DNA of 64,000 bases from Aneurinibacillus soli (GTDB lineage Bacteria > Bacillota > Bacilli > Aneurinibacillales > Aneurinibacillaceae), in assembly GCF_002355375.1 (NCBI RefSeq), contig NZ_AP017312.1:1257001-1321000 (forward strand), in the 5' to 3' direction. The position numbers were made by a program, and so were the translations under genes. Below the pieces are notes generated by a model. That model searched no databases and was not told the DNA's origin. It worked only from the letters and a program-made list of their open reading frames with translations. Each line of letters starts with the position of its first letter. Position 1 is the stretch's first letter. Below, in pieces: positions 26,303 through 35,966 of the stretch.

Positions 26303-26458
26303 AAGAGGCTGAGCTTTGGGAGCGGACAGCTACCGCTTCCCTGCAAGCGTACCGAAGCGAACGGCTTCTTCCTTCTCCCACTCCCTCACCTCCACACGTT
26401 GTCGATATCACGAAAAAGCTGTCCCGTTCACCATGTTCTGACTTTTAGGACAGCCGCT
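26303..26458 (-). repeat. Truncated inverted-repeat element A2 with hairpin T2
   Basis: Reverse-complement of the left half of copy B1: it keeps GGGAGCGGACAGC, AAGCGTACCGAAGCGAACGG, the arm TTCTTCCTTCTCCC, and the T2 hairpin AAAGCTGTCCC...GGACAGCC (26416-26455). The core hairpin and the other arm are missing, so this copy cannot fold like the others. Together with T1 and A1 it is an inverted, internally deleted version of the 32581-33306 composite. Confidence 0.75.
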
Positions 26459-26462
26459 TTAT

Positions 26463-26505
26463 TCTCTCGCTTTATTTTCGTATAAAAGCGGGAGATTTTT
26501 TTTTG
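26463..26505 (+). terminator. Terminator-like hairpin upstream of the 55-codon gene
   Basis: CTCTCGCTTTA pairs (with G-T pairs) with TAAAAGCGGGAG, followed by nine Ts. It isolates the next promoter from upstream read-through. Confidence 0.75.
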
Positions 26506-26513
26506 CTTTTCTA

Positions 26514-26542
26514 TTGTACTACTACAGAATAACTGTTATAAT
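26514..26542 (+). promoter_or_regulatory. Sigma-A promoter of the 55-codon gene
   Basis: TTGTAC (26514-26519), 17-base spacer, TATAAT (26537-26542). Confidence 0.75.
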
Positions 26543-26569
26543 ACAGAAAAGAACGACGGAGGGAAAAAT

Positions 26570-26737
26570 ATGGGGTACGGATACCGACCACAGCGCGGCT
26601 GGACTCAGCCGGAGACAGAATCTTTTTCAACCATGTACGGACGAAACGTGTCCGTCAAGCGTGATGGCAAAATGATGTTCATAAACCGCATTGTTGTGCA
26701 GGGGACATCCGCTATACCCGCCCGTTCGCTTCGCTAA
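26570..26737 (+). CDS. 55-residue protein, unknown
   Basis: A short open frame beginning MGYGYRPQRGWTQPETESFS and ending TSAIPARSLR. It has a GGAGG ribosome site six bases before the ATG, a near-consensus promoter 28 bases upstream, and terminators on both sides, so it is an independent transcription unit. The sequence is polar and rich in Arg, Tyr and Gly, with no membrane helix, signal peptide or cysteines. Not recognised. Expression looks likely; function cannot be said. Confidence 0.55.
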   Translation: MGYGYRPQRGWTQPETESFSTMYGRNVSVKRDGKMMFINRIVVQGTSAIPARSLR

Positions 26738-26777
26738 TCCATGCATGTACGTAATTGAATCAACTAAGCTGCCTCCT

Positions 26778-26810
26778 CCACCGGGATATTTTATCCTGGT
26801 GGTTTTTTTA
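26778..26810. terminator. Bidirectional terminator before the esterase gene
   Basis: CCACCGGGATA and TATCCTGGTGG (one G-T pair) flank a short loop and are followed by seven Ts; it lies at the convergent end of the 55-codon gene and the esterase gene. Confidence 0.85.
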
Positions 26811-27530
26811 TTTCAGCACTCCAAAGGAAAAAGTAAGAGCATCCGGGAGTTCGCGCTGCCAGAATCCCCAGTCGTGTCCACCTGAGCGTTCCACATACGT
26901 GACTGAAGCTCCGCGTTCTTCGAGCAGGGATTTCATCTCCCGGTTCAGAGCAAGAAAATCAGCCGTTCCATCCCAGACTGGTACAGCTGTTTCATCCAGT
27001 CCGATGAGCATATAGATCGTCAGAGTTCGAAGCTCCGGTTTGCGCAATACCCCTTTCATTACCTCTGGATAGAACGCTCCAGACAGGGAAAGCACGTGAG
27101 AGAAAAGCTCTGGATGTTCAAGAGCCAAATCCAGACTGATAGTGCCGCCAAGCGAATCGCCAGCGAGCACGCGTTGGCTGACGCGTACTTCTCGTTCAAC
27201 TGTGGGCATAAGTTCTTCGATGAAGAAGGACTTGTACAAACCGTTGCGGGAGCGGTTTGTGCCGTATTCGCTTGTACGATTTTCACGAGAAACTGTAACA
27301 GCAGCTATGATAAATGGATACAGTTTTCCGCTGAGAATCATTTCCTGTGCCGCCGTCGCTCCCCGACCGAAGTTGAGAAATTGTTCGCCATCCTGTGCGT
27401 ACAGAATGGGATAGGCTTGATCCGGGTTGTATCCCGGTGGCAGATACAATTTATAGGAGCGTATCTCTCCTAGATAGTTGCTGGTGATTTCACGGCGAAG
27501 AATGGTCCGCTTACGCAAGTTTTCCTCCAT
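26808..27530 (-). CDS. Alpha/beta-hydrolase esterase, enterochelin-esterase-like
   Basis: 240 residues. Motifs of the PF00756-type esterase family: YLPPGYNPDQAYPILYAQDGEQ, the nucleophile elbow AGDSLGGT (Ser about residue 129), an Asp near GLDETAVPVWDG and the catalytic His in SGGHDWGFW. Members hydrolyse siderophore esters or small acyl esters in the cytoplasm; no siderophore genes are nearby, so the substrate is unknown. The ATG at 27530 follows AGGAGA by ten bases. Confidence 0.82.
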   Translation of the reverse strand: MEENLRKRTILRREITSNYLGEIRSYKLYLPPGYNPDQAYPILYAQDGEQFLNFGRGATAAQEMILSGKLYPFIIAAVTVSRENRTSEYGTNRSRNGLYKSFFIEELMPTVEREVRVSQRVLAGDSLGGTISLDLALEHPELFSHVLSLSGAFYPEVMKGVLRKPELRTLTIYMLIGLDETAVPVWDGTADFLALNREMKSLLEERGASVTYVERSGGHDWGFWQRELPDALTFSFGVLK

Positions 27531-27586
27531 AAATACAACGTCTCCTCTCGCAATGTATGCAAAATAATTGGACATGCTAACAATGA

Positions 27587-28768
<1,182 letters not shown>

Positions 28769-28770
28769 TC

Positions 28771-29751
28771 ATGGCACAAATGACGATGATTCAAGCAATT
28801 ACAGATGCGTTGCGTACTGAGATGAAAGCAGATCCGAATGTTCTTGTTTTCGGGGAAGACGTCGGTTTAAACGGCGGGGTATTCCGTGCGACAGAAGGAT
28901 TGCAGAAAGAATTCGGTGAAGAACGCGTCATGGATACACCGCTTGCTGAGTCCGCAATCGGCGGTATGGCAGTGGGCCTCGGCCTTCAAGGATTTCGCCC
29001 GGTAGCGGAAATCCAGTTCTTTGGTTTCGTATTTGAAGTATTCGATGCGGTTGCTTCTCAGGCAGCGCGGATGCGCTACCGTTCAGGCGGTAAGTACAAT
29101 GCACCGATTACATTCCGTGCCCCATTCGGCGGCGGTGTAAAAACTCCGGAGCTGCACGCAGACAGCCTAGAAGGTCTGTTCCTGCAAACACCGGGTGTAA
29201 AAGTTGTCATTCCGTCTAATCCGTACGATGCGAAAGGACTTCTGATCTCTGCGATTCGCGACAATGATCCGGTTATTTTCCTTGAGCATATGAAGCTGTA
29301 CCGTTCATTCCGTGGTGAAGTGCCAGAAGAATCATACACAGTGCCGATCGGCAAGGCAAATGTTGTAAAAGAGGGGAAAGATGTTACGATCATCACATAT
29401 GGTGCGATGGTGCAAACATCCCTCAAAGCGGCAGAACAAATCGAAAAAGACCGCAACGTAAGTGTCGAGGTCATTGACCTGCGTACGATTAGCCCGCTTG
29501 ATGTGGAAACGATTATCGCATCGGTTGAAAAAACAAACCGCGCCATTGTGGTGCAGGAAGCGCAACGCCAGGCAGGTGTGGCAGCAGAAATCATTGCGCA
29601 AATTAATGAACGTGCGATCTTGTCTCTCGAAGCGCCCGTTCTGCGTGTAACGGCTCCAGATACCGTTTTCCCATTTGCGGCAGCAGAAGATGTATGGCTT
29701 CCAGATCCGACTCGCGTAATTGAAGCGGTTAACAAAGTGCTTGATTTCTAA
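28771..29751 (+). CDS. pdhB: Pyruvate dehydrogenase E1 component, beta subunit
   Basis: 326 residues. [39 protein letters not shown] and [19 protein letters not shown] are conserved E1-beta segments (TPP-binding interface and monovalent-cation site). Its SD (AAGGAGATG) overlaps the last codons of pdhA, indicating translational coupling. 41 bases separate it from pdhC. Confidence 0.96.
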   Translation: MAQMTMIQAITDALRTEMKADPNVLVFGEDVGLNGGVFRATEGLQKEFGEERVMDTPLAESAIGGMAVGLGLQGFRPVAEIQFFGFVFEVFDAVASQAARMRYRSGGKYNAPITFRAPFGGGVKTPELHADSLEGLFLQTPGVKVVIPSNPYDAKGLLISAIRDNDPVIFLEHMKLYRSFRGEVPEESYTVPIGKANVVKEGKDVTIITYGAMVQTSLKAAEQIEKDRNVSVEVIDLRTISPLDVETIIASVEKTNRAIVVQEAQRQAGVAAEIIAQINERAILSLEAPVLRVTAPDTVFPFAAAEDVWLPDPTRVIEAVNKVLDF

Positions 29752-29792
29752 ACCTGAATGTATAGATACGAATATCCAAAGGAGGGTTCCGC

Positions 29793-31121
29793 ATGGCGTT
29801 CCAGTTTAAAATGCCGGACATCGGTGAAGGCATTCATGAAGGCGAAATTGTAAAGTGGCACATTAAAGAGGGTGATCAGGTCGAAGAAGATCAGATCATC
29901 ATGGAAGTGCAGAACGATAAGGCGGTCGTGGAAATTCCATCTCCGGTAAACGGGAAAGTTCTGGCTATTAAAGTAGAAGAAGGCACAGTAGCGGTTGTTG
30001 GTGATGTACTCGTTGAGTTTGACGCAGAGGGTGCACCAGCAGAAGAGGAACAACCACAGACTGAAACGGCTGCTGCGGAAAAAGCGGAGCAGAAGACTGT
30101 AGAAAGCGCTCCGTCAACACCGGCACCGGCTCCTGTTCAGCAAAATGCTGCACCTGTTGACGAATCCAAGCGTGTATTCGCGACTCCGGCTGTTCGCAAG
30201 TTAGCTCGTGAGCGCGGCATTAACATCCGTCAAGTAGCAGGAACAGGCAAAAACGGACGGATTACGCGCCAAGACGTAGAAGCATTCGCATCCGGTGGCG
30301 CACCGGCAGCACAGACTGCACCGGTTACAGCTCCGCAAGCGGCACAGCAGGCAGAGAATGTGGCTCCTGCGGAAGCAAAAGCAGCGCCAGCAGCAGCTCC
30401 GATTCAAACGCCGGCAGGACTCGAAGAGCGCAAGCCGCTTAAAGGCATCCGTAAAGCAATTGCAAATGCTATGGTCAAATCAATGTACACCGCTCCGCAC
30501 GTGACAATCATGGACGAAGTCGATGTAACGAAGCTGGTTGACATGCGCACCCGCTTTAAGCCGCTTGCGGCCCAAAAAGAAGTGAAATTAACGTATCTTC
30601 CATTTGTCGTTAAAGCAGTCATTGCTGGTCTGCGCCAGTTCCCAGAACTGAATGCAAGCATTGACGAAGAGACAAACGAAGTGGTACTGAAAAAATACTA
30701 CAACATCGGAATTGCAGCAGCGACAGATGAAGGTCTGCTCGTGCCGGTGATTAAGGACGCTGACCGCAAGCCGTTGTGGAAAATTGCCGGGGAAATCTCC
30801 GAACTGGCGACAAAAGCACGCGAGCGTAAAGCATCTGCTGATGAGCTAAAAGGCAGCACATTCTCGATTACGAATATCGGTTCAGCAGGTGGCATGTTCT
30901 TCACTCCGGTTATTAACTACCCGGAAGTAGCAATCCTTGGCGTTGGTCGCATCGCGAAAAAGCCGATTGTGAACGAAAATGATGAAATCGTCGCAGCTCC
31001 AGTACTTGCCCTCTCACTCAGCTTTGACCACCGCCTCATTGACGGAGAGTTGGCTCAGCTGTACATGAACTACATCAAGAACTTGCTGCAAAATCCTGAA
31101 ATGCTTGTTATGGAGGTGTAG
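29793..31121 (+). CDS. pdhC: Dihydrolipoamide acetyltransferase, E2 of pyruvate dehydrogenase
   Basis: 442 residues. One lipoyl domain (about 1-78; lipoyl lysine in VQNDKAVVEIPSP), an Ala/Pro-rich hinge, a peripheral-subunit-binding domain (about 125-165; FATPAVRKLARERGINIRQVAGTGKNGRITRQDV), a second hinge, and the catalytic domain (about 210-442) with the active-site motif SFDHRLIDG. E2 forms the icosahedral core in Bacillales. AAGGAGGG precedes the ATG. Confidence 0.96.
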   Translation: MAFQFKMPDIGEGIHEGEIVKWHIKEGDQVEEDQIIMEVQNDKAVVEIPSPVNGKVLAIKVEEGTVAVVGDVLVEFDAEGAPAEEEQPQTETAAAEKAEQKTVESAPSTPAPAPVQQNAAPVDESKRVFATPAVRKLARERGINIRQVAGTGKNGRITRQDVEAFASGGAPAAQTAPVTAPQAAQQAENVAPAEAKAAPAAAPIQTPAGLEERKPLKGIRKAIANAMVKSMYTAPHVTIMDEVDVTKLVDMRTRFKPLAAQKEVKLTYLPFVVKAVIAGLRQFPELNASIDEETNEVVLKKYYNIGIAAATDEGLLVPVIKDADRKPLWKIAGEISELATKARERKASADELKGSTFSITNIGSAGGMFFTPVINYPEVAILGVGRIAKKPIVNENDEIVAAPVLALSLSFDHRLIDGELAQLYMNYIKNLLQNPEMLVMEV

Positions 31122-31126
31122 AATCC

Positions 31127-32539
31127 ATGGTAGTAGGGGAATTTACGACAGAATTAGACGTTCTCGTAATCGGAGCAGGTCCAGGTGGATATGTGGCAGC
31201 CATTCGCGCTGCCCAGCTCGGTAAGAAAGTAGCTATCGTGGACAAGTCAGAAGTGGGCGGTGTCTGCTTGAACCGGGGCTGCATTCCATCCAAGTCCTTG
31301 ATCTCGGCAGCACACCGCTTCGAGCAGGCAAAAGACGGCCATGAAATCGGCATTAATGTCGGTGATGTAAGCGTCGATATGAAAAAAGTACAGGAGTGGA
31401 AGCAAAGCGTTGTGAGCAAGCTTACAGGCGGCGTACGCTCCCTTCTGAAAGGTAACGGTGTGGAGATTATCGAAGGCGAAGCACTGTTCGTCAATGAAAA
31501 CGAAGTGCGTGTGTTCCATGGCTATGACGTGAATCGCTATCACTTCAACCATTGCATCATCGCAACAGGCTCCCGCCCAATTGAAATTCCGGCGCTGCCG
31601 TTTAGTGACCGCATTCTGTCTTCGACAGAAGCCCTCACACTCGATCACATTCCAAATAAGCTACTTGTTGTCGGTGGCGGATATATCGGGATCGAGCTTG
31701 GTACTGTATTTGCGAAGTTAGGCGCACAAGTAACGGTGCTTGAAGGATCGGATGGCATCCTGCCGGGCTTTGAGAAAAATATGGTGCAGCTTGTGAAGAA
31801 AAAGCTGAAAAAGCTTGGCGTAGAGATTCATACAAACGCTTTGGCTAGCAGCAGTGAAGTAACTGACAATTGTGTCAAAGTTACAGCAAAAATCGGCGAT
31901 AAAGAAGAAGCGTTTGAGGCAGATTACTGCCTCGTTACTGTTGGACGTCGCCCGAATACAGATGAACTTGGTCTAGAAGCCATCAGCATGAAAATGACTG
32001 ATCGTGGCTTGATCGAGATCGATAAACAGTGCAAAACAAATGTGCCAAACGTATACGCCATCGGTGATATCGTAGCGGGGCCTGCCCTCGCGCATAAAGC
32101 GTCATATGAAGGCAAGGTAGCCGCAGAAGTGATTGCAGGGATGCCAAGTGAAATCGACTATCTGGCTATCCCGGCGGTTGTTTTCTCTGATCCAGAGATG
32201 GCAAGCGTTGGCTTGACAGAAGATCAGGCAAAAGCAGAAGGCTATAACGTGAAAACAGGCCGTTTTTCTTTCGGTGCGAACGGTCGCGCGCTCAGTGTAA
32301 ACGAAACAGACGGCTTTGTGAAGGTAGTCGCGGATGAAGCCGATGGTCGTGTGCTTGGCGTACAGATCGTTGGACCAGAAGCGTCCGACCTCATTGCTGA
32401 AGCAGGACTTGCGATTGAAATGGGTGCAACGCTTGAAGATATTGCGCTGACCATTCATGCGCATCCAACGCTTGCGGAAGTAACAATGGAAGCCGTAGAA
32501 GCGGCACTTGGACATGGGGTTCATTCATTGTCAAAGTAA
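31127..32539 (+). CDS. pdhD: Dihydrolipoamide dehydrogenase, E3
   Basis: 470 residues. FAD-binding VLVIGAGPGGYVAAIRAAQLG; redox disulfide GGVCLNRGCIPSKSL; NAD-binding VVGGGYIGIELGTVFAKLG; catalytic His-Glu in IHAHPTLAEVTMEA. It reoxidises the E2 lipoyl group with NAD+. GGAGGTG of its ribosome site overlaps the end of pdhC. Last gene of the operon, followed by a T2 hairpin and repeat elements. Confidence 0.96.
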   Translation: MVVGEFTTELDVLVIGAGPGGYVAAIRAAQLGKKVAIVDKSEVGGVCLNRGCIPSKSLISAAHRFEQAKDGHEIGINVGDVSVDMKKVQEWKQSVVSKLTGGVRSLLKGNGVEIIEGEALFVNENEVRVFHGYDVNRYHFNHCIIATGSRPIEIPALPFSDRILSSTEALTLDHIPNKLLVVGGGYIGIELGTVFAKLGAQVTVLEGSDGILPGFEKNMVQLVKKKLKKLGVEIHTNALASSSEVTDNCVKVTAKIGDKEEAFEADYCLVTVGRRPNTDELGLEAISMKMTDRGLIEIDKQCKTNVPNVYAIGDIVAGPALAHKASYEGKVAAEVIAGMPSEIDYLAIPAVVFSDPEMASVGLTEDQAKAEGYNVKTGRFSFGANGRALSVNETDGFVKVVADEADGRVLGVQIVGPEASDLIAEAGLAIEMGATLEDIALTIHAHPTLAEVTMEAVEAALGHGVHSLSK

Positions 32540-32580
32540 CTGGAAGAGCGTGGATTCAATAAACTGAAGTGGTAAGACAG

Positions 32581-32624
32581 AAGCTGTCCTAAAAGCCAGA
32601 ACATGGCGATGGGACAGCTTTTGT
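32581..32624 (+). terminator. Terminator-like hairpin T2 after pdhD
   Basis: AAGCTGTCC (32581-32589) pairs with GGACAGCTT (32612-32620), then Ts. The same hairpin is found inverted at 26416-26455, so it is also the outer boundary of the composite repeat. Confidence 0.75.
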
Positions 32625-32630
32625 TGTGAA

Positions 32631-32883
32631 ATCGAAAGTGTGGGTGTGAGGGTGTGAGGGAGTGAGAGAAGGGAGGAGCCGTTCGCTTCGGTACGCTTGC
32701 AAAGAAGCAGCGGCTGTCCGCTCCGGGAGCTCGACGAACGTGCCCGCAAAGAAGAGCCTACGATGTTGATTCACCGAAGGATTGCGGGCAAAGGCTCGTT
32801 CGCCGTTCTCCCTCCGCTGAGTAGGCGCGTACAGGCGCTCGTGCTCCTCCCTTCTCCCACTCCCCGCACAACGTTTTGGTTTA
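32631..32883 (+). repeat. Inverted-repeat element, copy B1
   Basis: About 253 bases. Arms GAGAAGGGAGGAGC (32666-32679) and its perfect complement (32843-32856). GGTACGC/GCGTAC and CTGTCCGCTCC are present as in A1. Core hairpin GCCCGCAA (32742-32749) with TTGCGGGC (32782-32789), where A1 has A-T instead of G-C at one pair: a compensatory change. The same bulge (AAAGGCTCGTTCG) follows. Confidence 0.85.
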
Positions 32884-33003
32884 CAAAAAATATGCACGCC
32901 AGAACGTATTTGCTCGATCGCCACTGACTTCTCCAGAGACAGCTTCCTTACTTTTCACCTACATAGCAAAGCTCAGCCTCTTGATATTACTTGATGATGT
33001 TTA

Positions 33004-33240
33004 ACCAAAGTGTGTCAGGAGTGGGATCGGGCGGGGCAACGGAACGCCTGTACGCGATTCCCCAGCGGAAGGGGTCAGATGAACGGGCTTTTGCCCACAA
33101 TGCTTCGATGTAACTACATCGTGGGTCCTCTTTTGTGGGCGAGTTCGTCTGGCACCTGGAGCGGACAGCCCCAACTTCTCTGTAAGCGTACCGAAGTGAC
33201 GAGGCCCCGCCCGATCCCGACTCCTCCACCACACTTTGGA
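33004..33240 (-). repeat. Inverted-repeat element, copy B2
   Basis: Reverse orientation. Arms GGGATCGGGCGGGGC (33023-33037) and complement (33204-33218), identical to A1. The core TTTTGCCCACAA...TTGTGGGCGAGTTCG and the GGAGCGGACAG box are present. It is linked to B1 by about 120 bases whose right half (AAAGCTCAGCCTCTTGATATT) also links A1 and A2. Confidence 0.85.
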
Positions 33241-33255
33241 GAAACCAGCCCTCAA

Positions 33256-33306
33256 GAAAAACGAGGCTGCCTCAGTCGCTGTGTTACAGCTTTCGAGACA
33301 GCCTCT
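33256..33306 (-). terminator. Terminator-like hairpin T1 after the soluble chemoreceptor gene
   Basis: On the minus strand GAGGCTGTCTC...GAGGCAGCCTC is followed by five Ts, 12 bases after the stop of the minus-strand gene. Inverted copy of the hairpin at 25980. Confidence 0.75.
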
Positions 33307-33317
33307 TCAATTTATGA

Positions 33318-34172
33318 TCATTGAGTCAGCGTTTCCGCCACATCGCTTACCTTGCGTGAATTTTCTTCGAGGGAGGACATGGACGCGCTAATTTCCTGGG
33401 TAGCGGCAGCCTGTTGCTGGGCGAGTCCGTCGAGGTTTTTCACTTCTTTGGCAATCTCTTCGATTGTATTCGACATTCCCATCAAGTTCTTTGAGATTTC
33501 TTCCACATTCTCACGCGTGCTTGAAGCAAGCTTGCGTACTTCATCGGCTACCACGGCAAAGCCGCGTCCGGCATCTCCGGCCCGAGCTGCTTCAATCGCT
33601 GCGTTGAGTGCCAGCAGGTTCGTTTGATCGGCTACCTGCTTAATAAGATTGATTACTTTGCCGACGGTGCTGAGTGCATTCTGGGCATTTTGTGAATTGA
33701 CAGCCAGTGCGCTAACTGCATCTGCCATGCTTGTTGCGCCGCTTGCAATTTCTTCCGTTGCGGTAGTGGTCTGTTCTGTCGTCTGCATTAATTCAGACGC
33801 CATTTTCTTCAGGATTTCCTGTTTATATGTAGGCATGGCAATTCCAAGTGCTCCAATGACTCGGCGGCTTTCATTATAGATTGGCATGGTGTTGCCAGTA
33901 TAGCCGAAGTTAAAGGAAGACTCGTTTTCAGAGACATTTTGCGTAATTTTACGCTTCTGGTCCATGGCCTGGCGCATCACGGTATTTGATGGCAGAGAAG
34001 AGCCGATTTTGAAGCCGAATTTGATGTGTTTTCCTTCCCAGTACCCTACAATTTTTTCCGTATCAGATACAATGAAAGTATTTTCTTGATTAAACATATC
34101 AAATAGATGGGAGCATGCTTTTAAGAGAGCGCTAAAGTCATCACAGCGATTCTCATATTCTTGAGTCATCAT
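33318..34172 (-). CDS. Soluble methyl-accepting chemotaxis-type signalling protein
   Basis: 284 residues, no membrane helix. Residues about 1-125 are a cytoplasmic sensor of PAS/GAF-like length ([38 protein letters not shown]); the rest is a short MCP signalling coiled coil with [37 protein letters not shown]. It should act with CheA/CheW from the cytoplasm. AGGAGTG precedes the ATG. Monocistronic, closed by the T1 hairpin. Confidence 0.88.
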   Translation of the reverse strand: MMTQEYENRCDDFSALLKACSHLFDMFNQENTFIVSDTEKIVGYWEGKHIKFGFKIGSSLPSNTVMRQAMDQKRKITQNVSENESSFNFGYTGNTMPIYNESRRVIGALGIAMPTYKQEILKKMASELMQTTEQTTTATEEIASGATSMADAVSALAVNSQNAQNALSTVGKVINLIKQVADQTNLLALNAAIEAARAGDAGRGFAVVADEVRKLASSTRENVEEISKNLMGMSNTIEEIAKEVKNLDGLAQQQAAATQEISASMSSLEENSRKVSDVAETLTQ

Positions 34173-34426
34173 ACAGATTCACTCCTGTCTTATAGGTAAT
34201 TGTTAATCTTTTTCTTTTTTGTTTTGAATTATCTTCCTTTATGATAGAACAAAAGTCTGTGTTTGCAAATAGTTAAAAGAGCATAGATGATGAGAGAGAT
34301 TAGGAAGAATGTGGATGAATATGCTCCGTAAAATCCGATTAGGGTGCATACTAGTAGGGAGAATGATTCTGTCGTGAATCGATTTCATCCGTTCTGGGTG
34401 ATAACTAGAAAGGGAGTTCAAAGAAA

Positions 34427-35851
34427 ATGAACCAGACAATGAGCACAGATCTGTATCAGATTAATATGATGTATGCTTACTACAAGCGGGGAATGGCAAA
34501 TACTCGTGTTGTATTTGATATGTTTTTTCGAAAACCACCGTGTGGCAACGGGTACGCACTATTCGCGGGCCTTGAGCAGGCGCTTCATTTTATTGAGAAT
34601 ATAAAATTTACCGAAGAGGACCTGGATTATTTTCGCAGTCTGTATCCATATGAAGAAGCGTTTCTGGAACGACTAGCGAACATGACATTCACAGGAAATG
34701 TAGCGGCTGTACGGGAGGGAACGGTGGTGTTTGCCGATGAGCCGCTTGTGCGCGTGGAGGCACCTGTGATGGAGGCACAGTTGATCGAGACGGCGCTGCT
34801 TGCGATGATTAATCATCAGACATTAATTGCGACGAAGGCAGCGCGTATTGTGCGGGCGGCAGGCGACGACCCGGTGTTGGAGTTTGGACTGCGCCGGGCT
34901 CAGGGGACGGAGGCGGCATATTATGGAGCACGTGCCGCATATATCGGCGGGATCGCAGCCACTTCGAATGTAATGGCAGGACGTGACTTCGGCATTCCGG
35001 TGAAAGGAACGCATGCACACAGTTTTGTACAACTGTTTGAAGACGAGAAAGAGGCGTTCATCACGTATAACGCAGCGTTCCCGGATGAGACGACGCTACT
35101 GGTTGATACATACGATGTGCTTGGTGTCGGCGTGCCGCATGCGATTGAAGTGGGGCTGGAATTAAAGAAGCAGGGAAAGAAGCTTGTCGGCATTCGCATT
35201 GATTCGGGTGATCTGGCGTATTTGTCTAAAGAAGCACGCAAGCAGCTGGATGCGGCAGGATTAACGGATGTTGCGATTGTTGCCTCTAGCGATCTGGACG
35301 AGATGCTTATTCGCGATCTGAAAACACAGGGAGCTAGAGTCGATGTATGGGCAGTCGGTACGAATCTGATTGTCTCGAATGGATGTCCTGCGCTTGGTGG
35401 CGTGTACAAGCTTGCTGCTGTACAGGAGAACGGGGAATGGACCCCGCGTCTGAAAATATCGGAGAACCCGGCAAAAATTACAACGCCTGGTTATAAGCGG
35501 CTGGTGCGTTTTTATGATGAACAGAGCGGGCAGGCTCTTGGCGATCTGGTGACATTTGCGGAGGAAGAGATTCCGGGGGATACGATTACGCTGTTTGATC
35601 CGCTGTTTCCGCATAAGCGCAAAACCATTCGGGGGTACCGGATGGAGGAGTTGCTTGTACCGGTCATAGAGAACGGTCGGCGTATAGGGAACCCGGTTTC
35701 GCTTGAAGATAGTCGGGCACATGCGTGTGAGCAGCTTAGCCATTTTTCTGATGAGGTGAAGCGTCTGATCAATCCGCATGGCTATCATGTGGATTTGAGT
35801 CAAAAGCTGTGGGACAGCAAACAGGAGCTGCTTCACCGTTCACGTCTGTAG
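34427..35851 (+). CDS. pncB: Nicotinate phosphoribosyltransferase
   Basis: 474 residues. STDLYQINMMYAYYKRG at the N-terminus, FGLRRAQGTEAAYYGARAAYIGG, GTHAHSFVQLF and VGIRIDSGDLAYLSKEARK are family signatures. It joins nicotinate to PRPP to make NaMN for NAD salvage; nadD, the next NAD enzyme, is encoded at 40292. The ATG follows AGGGAG. The 250-base gap before it contains short inverted repeats (AGAAT-G-ATTCT, 34360-34370) but no assigned regulator site. Confidence 0.95.
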   Translation: MNQTMSTDLYQINMMYAYYKRGMANTRVVFDMFFRKPPCGNGYALFAGLEQALHFIENIKFTEEDLDYFRSLYPYEEAFLERLANMTFTGNVAAVREGTVVFADEPLVRVEAPVMEAQLIETALLAMINHQTLIATKAARIVRAAGDDPVLEFGLRRAQGTEAAYYGARAAYIGGIAATSNVMAGRDFGIPVKGTHAHSFVQLFEDEKEAFITYNAAFPDETTLLVDTYDVLGVGVPHAIEVGLELKKQGKKLVGIRIDSGDLAYLSKEARKQLDAAGLTDVAIVASSDLDEMLIRDLKTQGARVDVWAVGTNLIVSNGCPALGGVYKLAAVQENGEWTPRLKISENPAKITTPGYKRLVRFYDEQSGQALGDLVTFAEEEIPGDTITLFDPLFPHKRKTIRGYRMEELLVPVIENGRRIGNPVSLEDSRAHACEQLSHFSDEVKRLINPHGYHVDLSQKLWDSKQELLHRSRL

Positions 35852-35966
35852 AGGAATCCATGTATTCTCTTCCTCATCTTTTTTCTCCATACTATGAAAC
35901 TTTTTCCACACTTTCCTCGTATGTAAGTAATGAAGAGATTACATATATATGCGAGGAGAGGTAAAT

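Noticed and set aside
29076-29735. 219-codon minus-strand frame opposite pdhB
   Set aside because: Antisense to a conserved enzyme; Ser/Thr/Arg-rich with no domain and no ribosome site.
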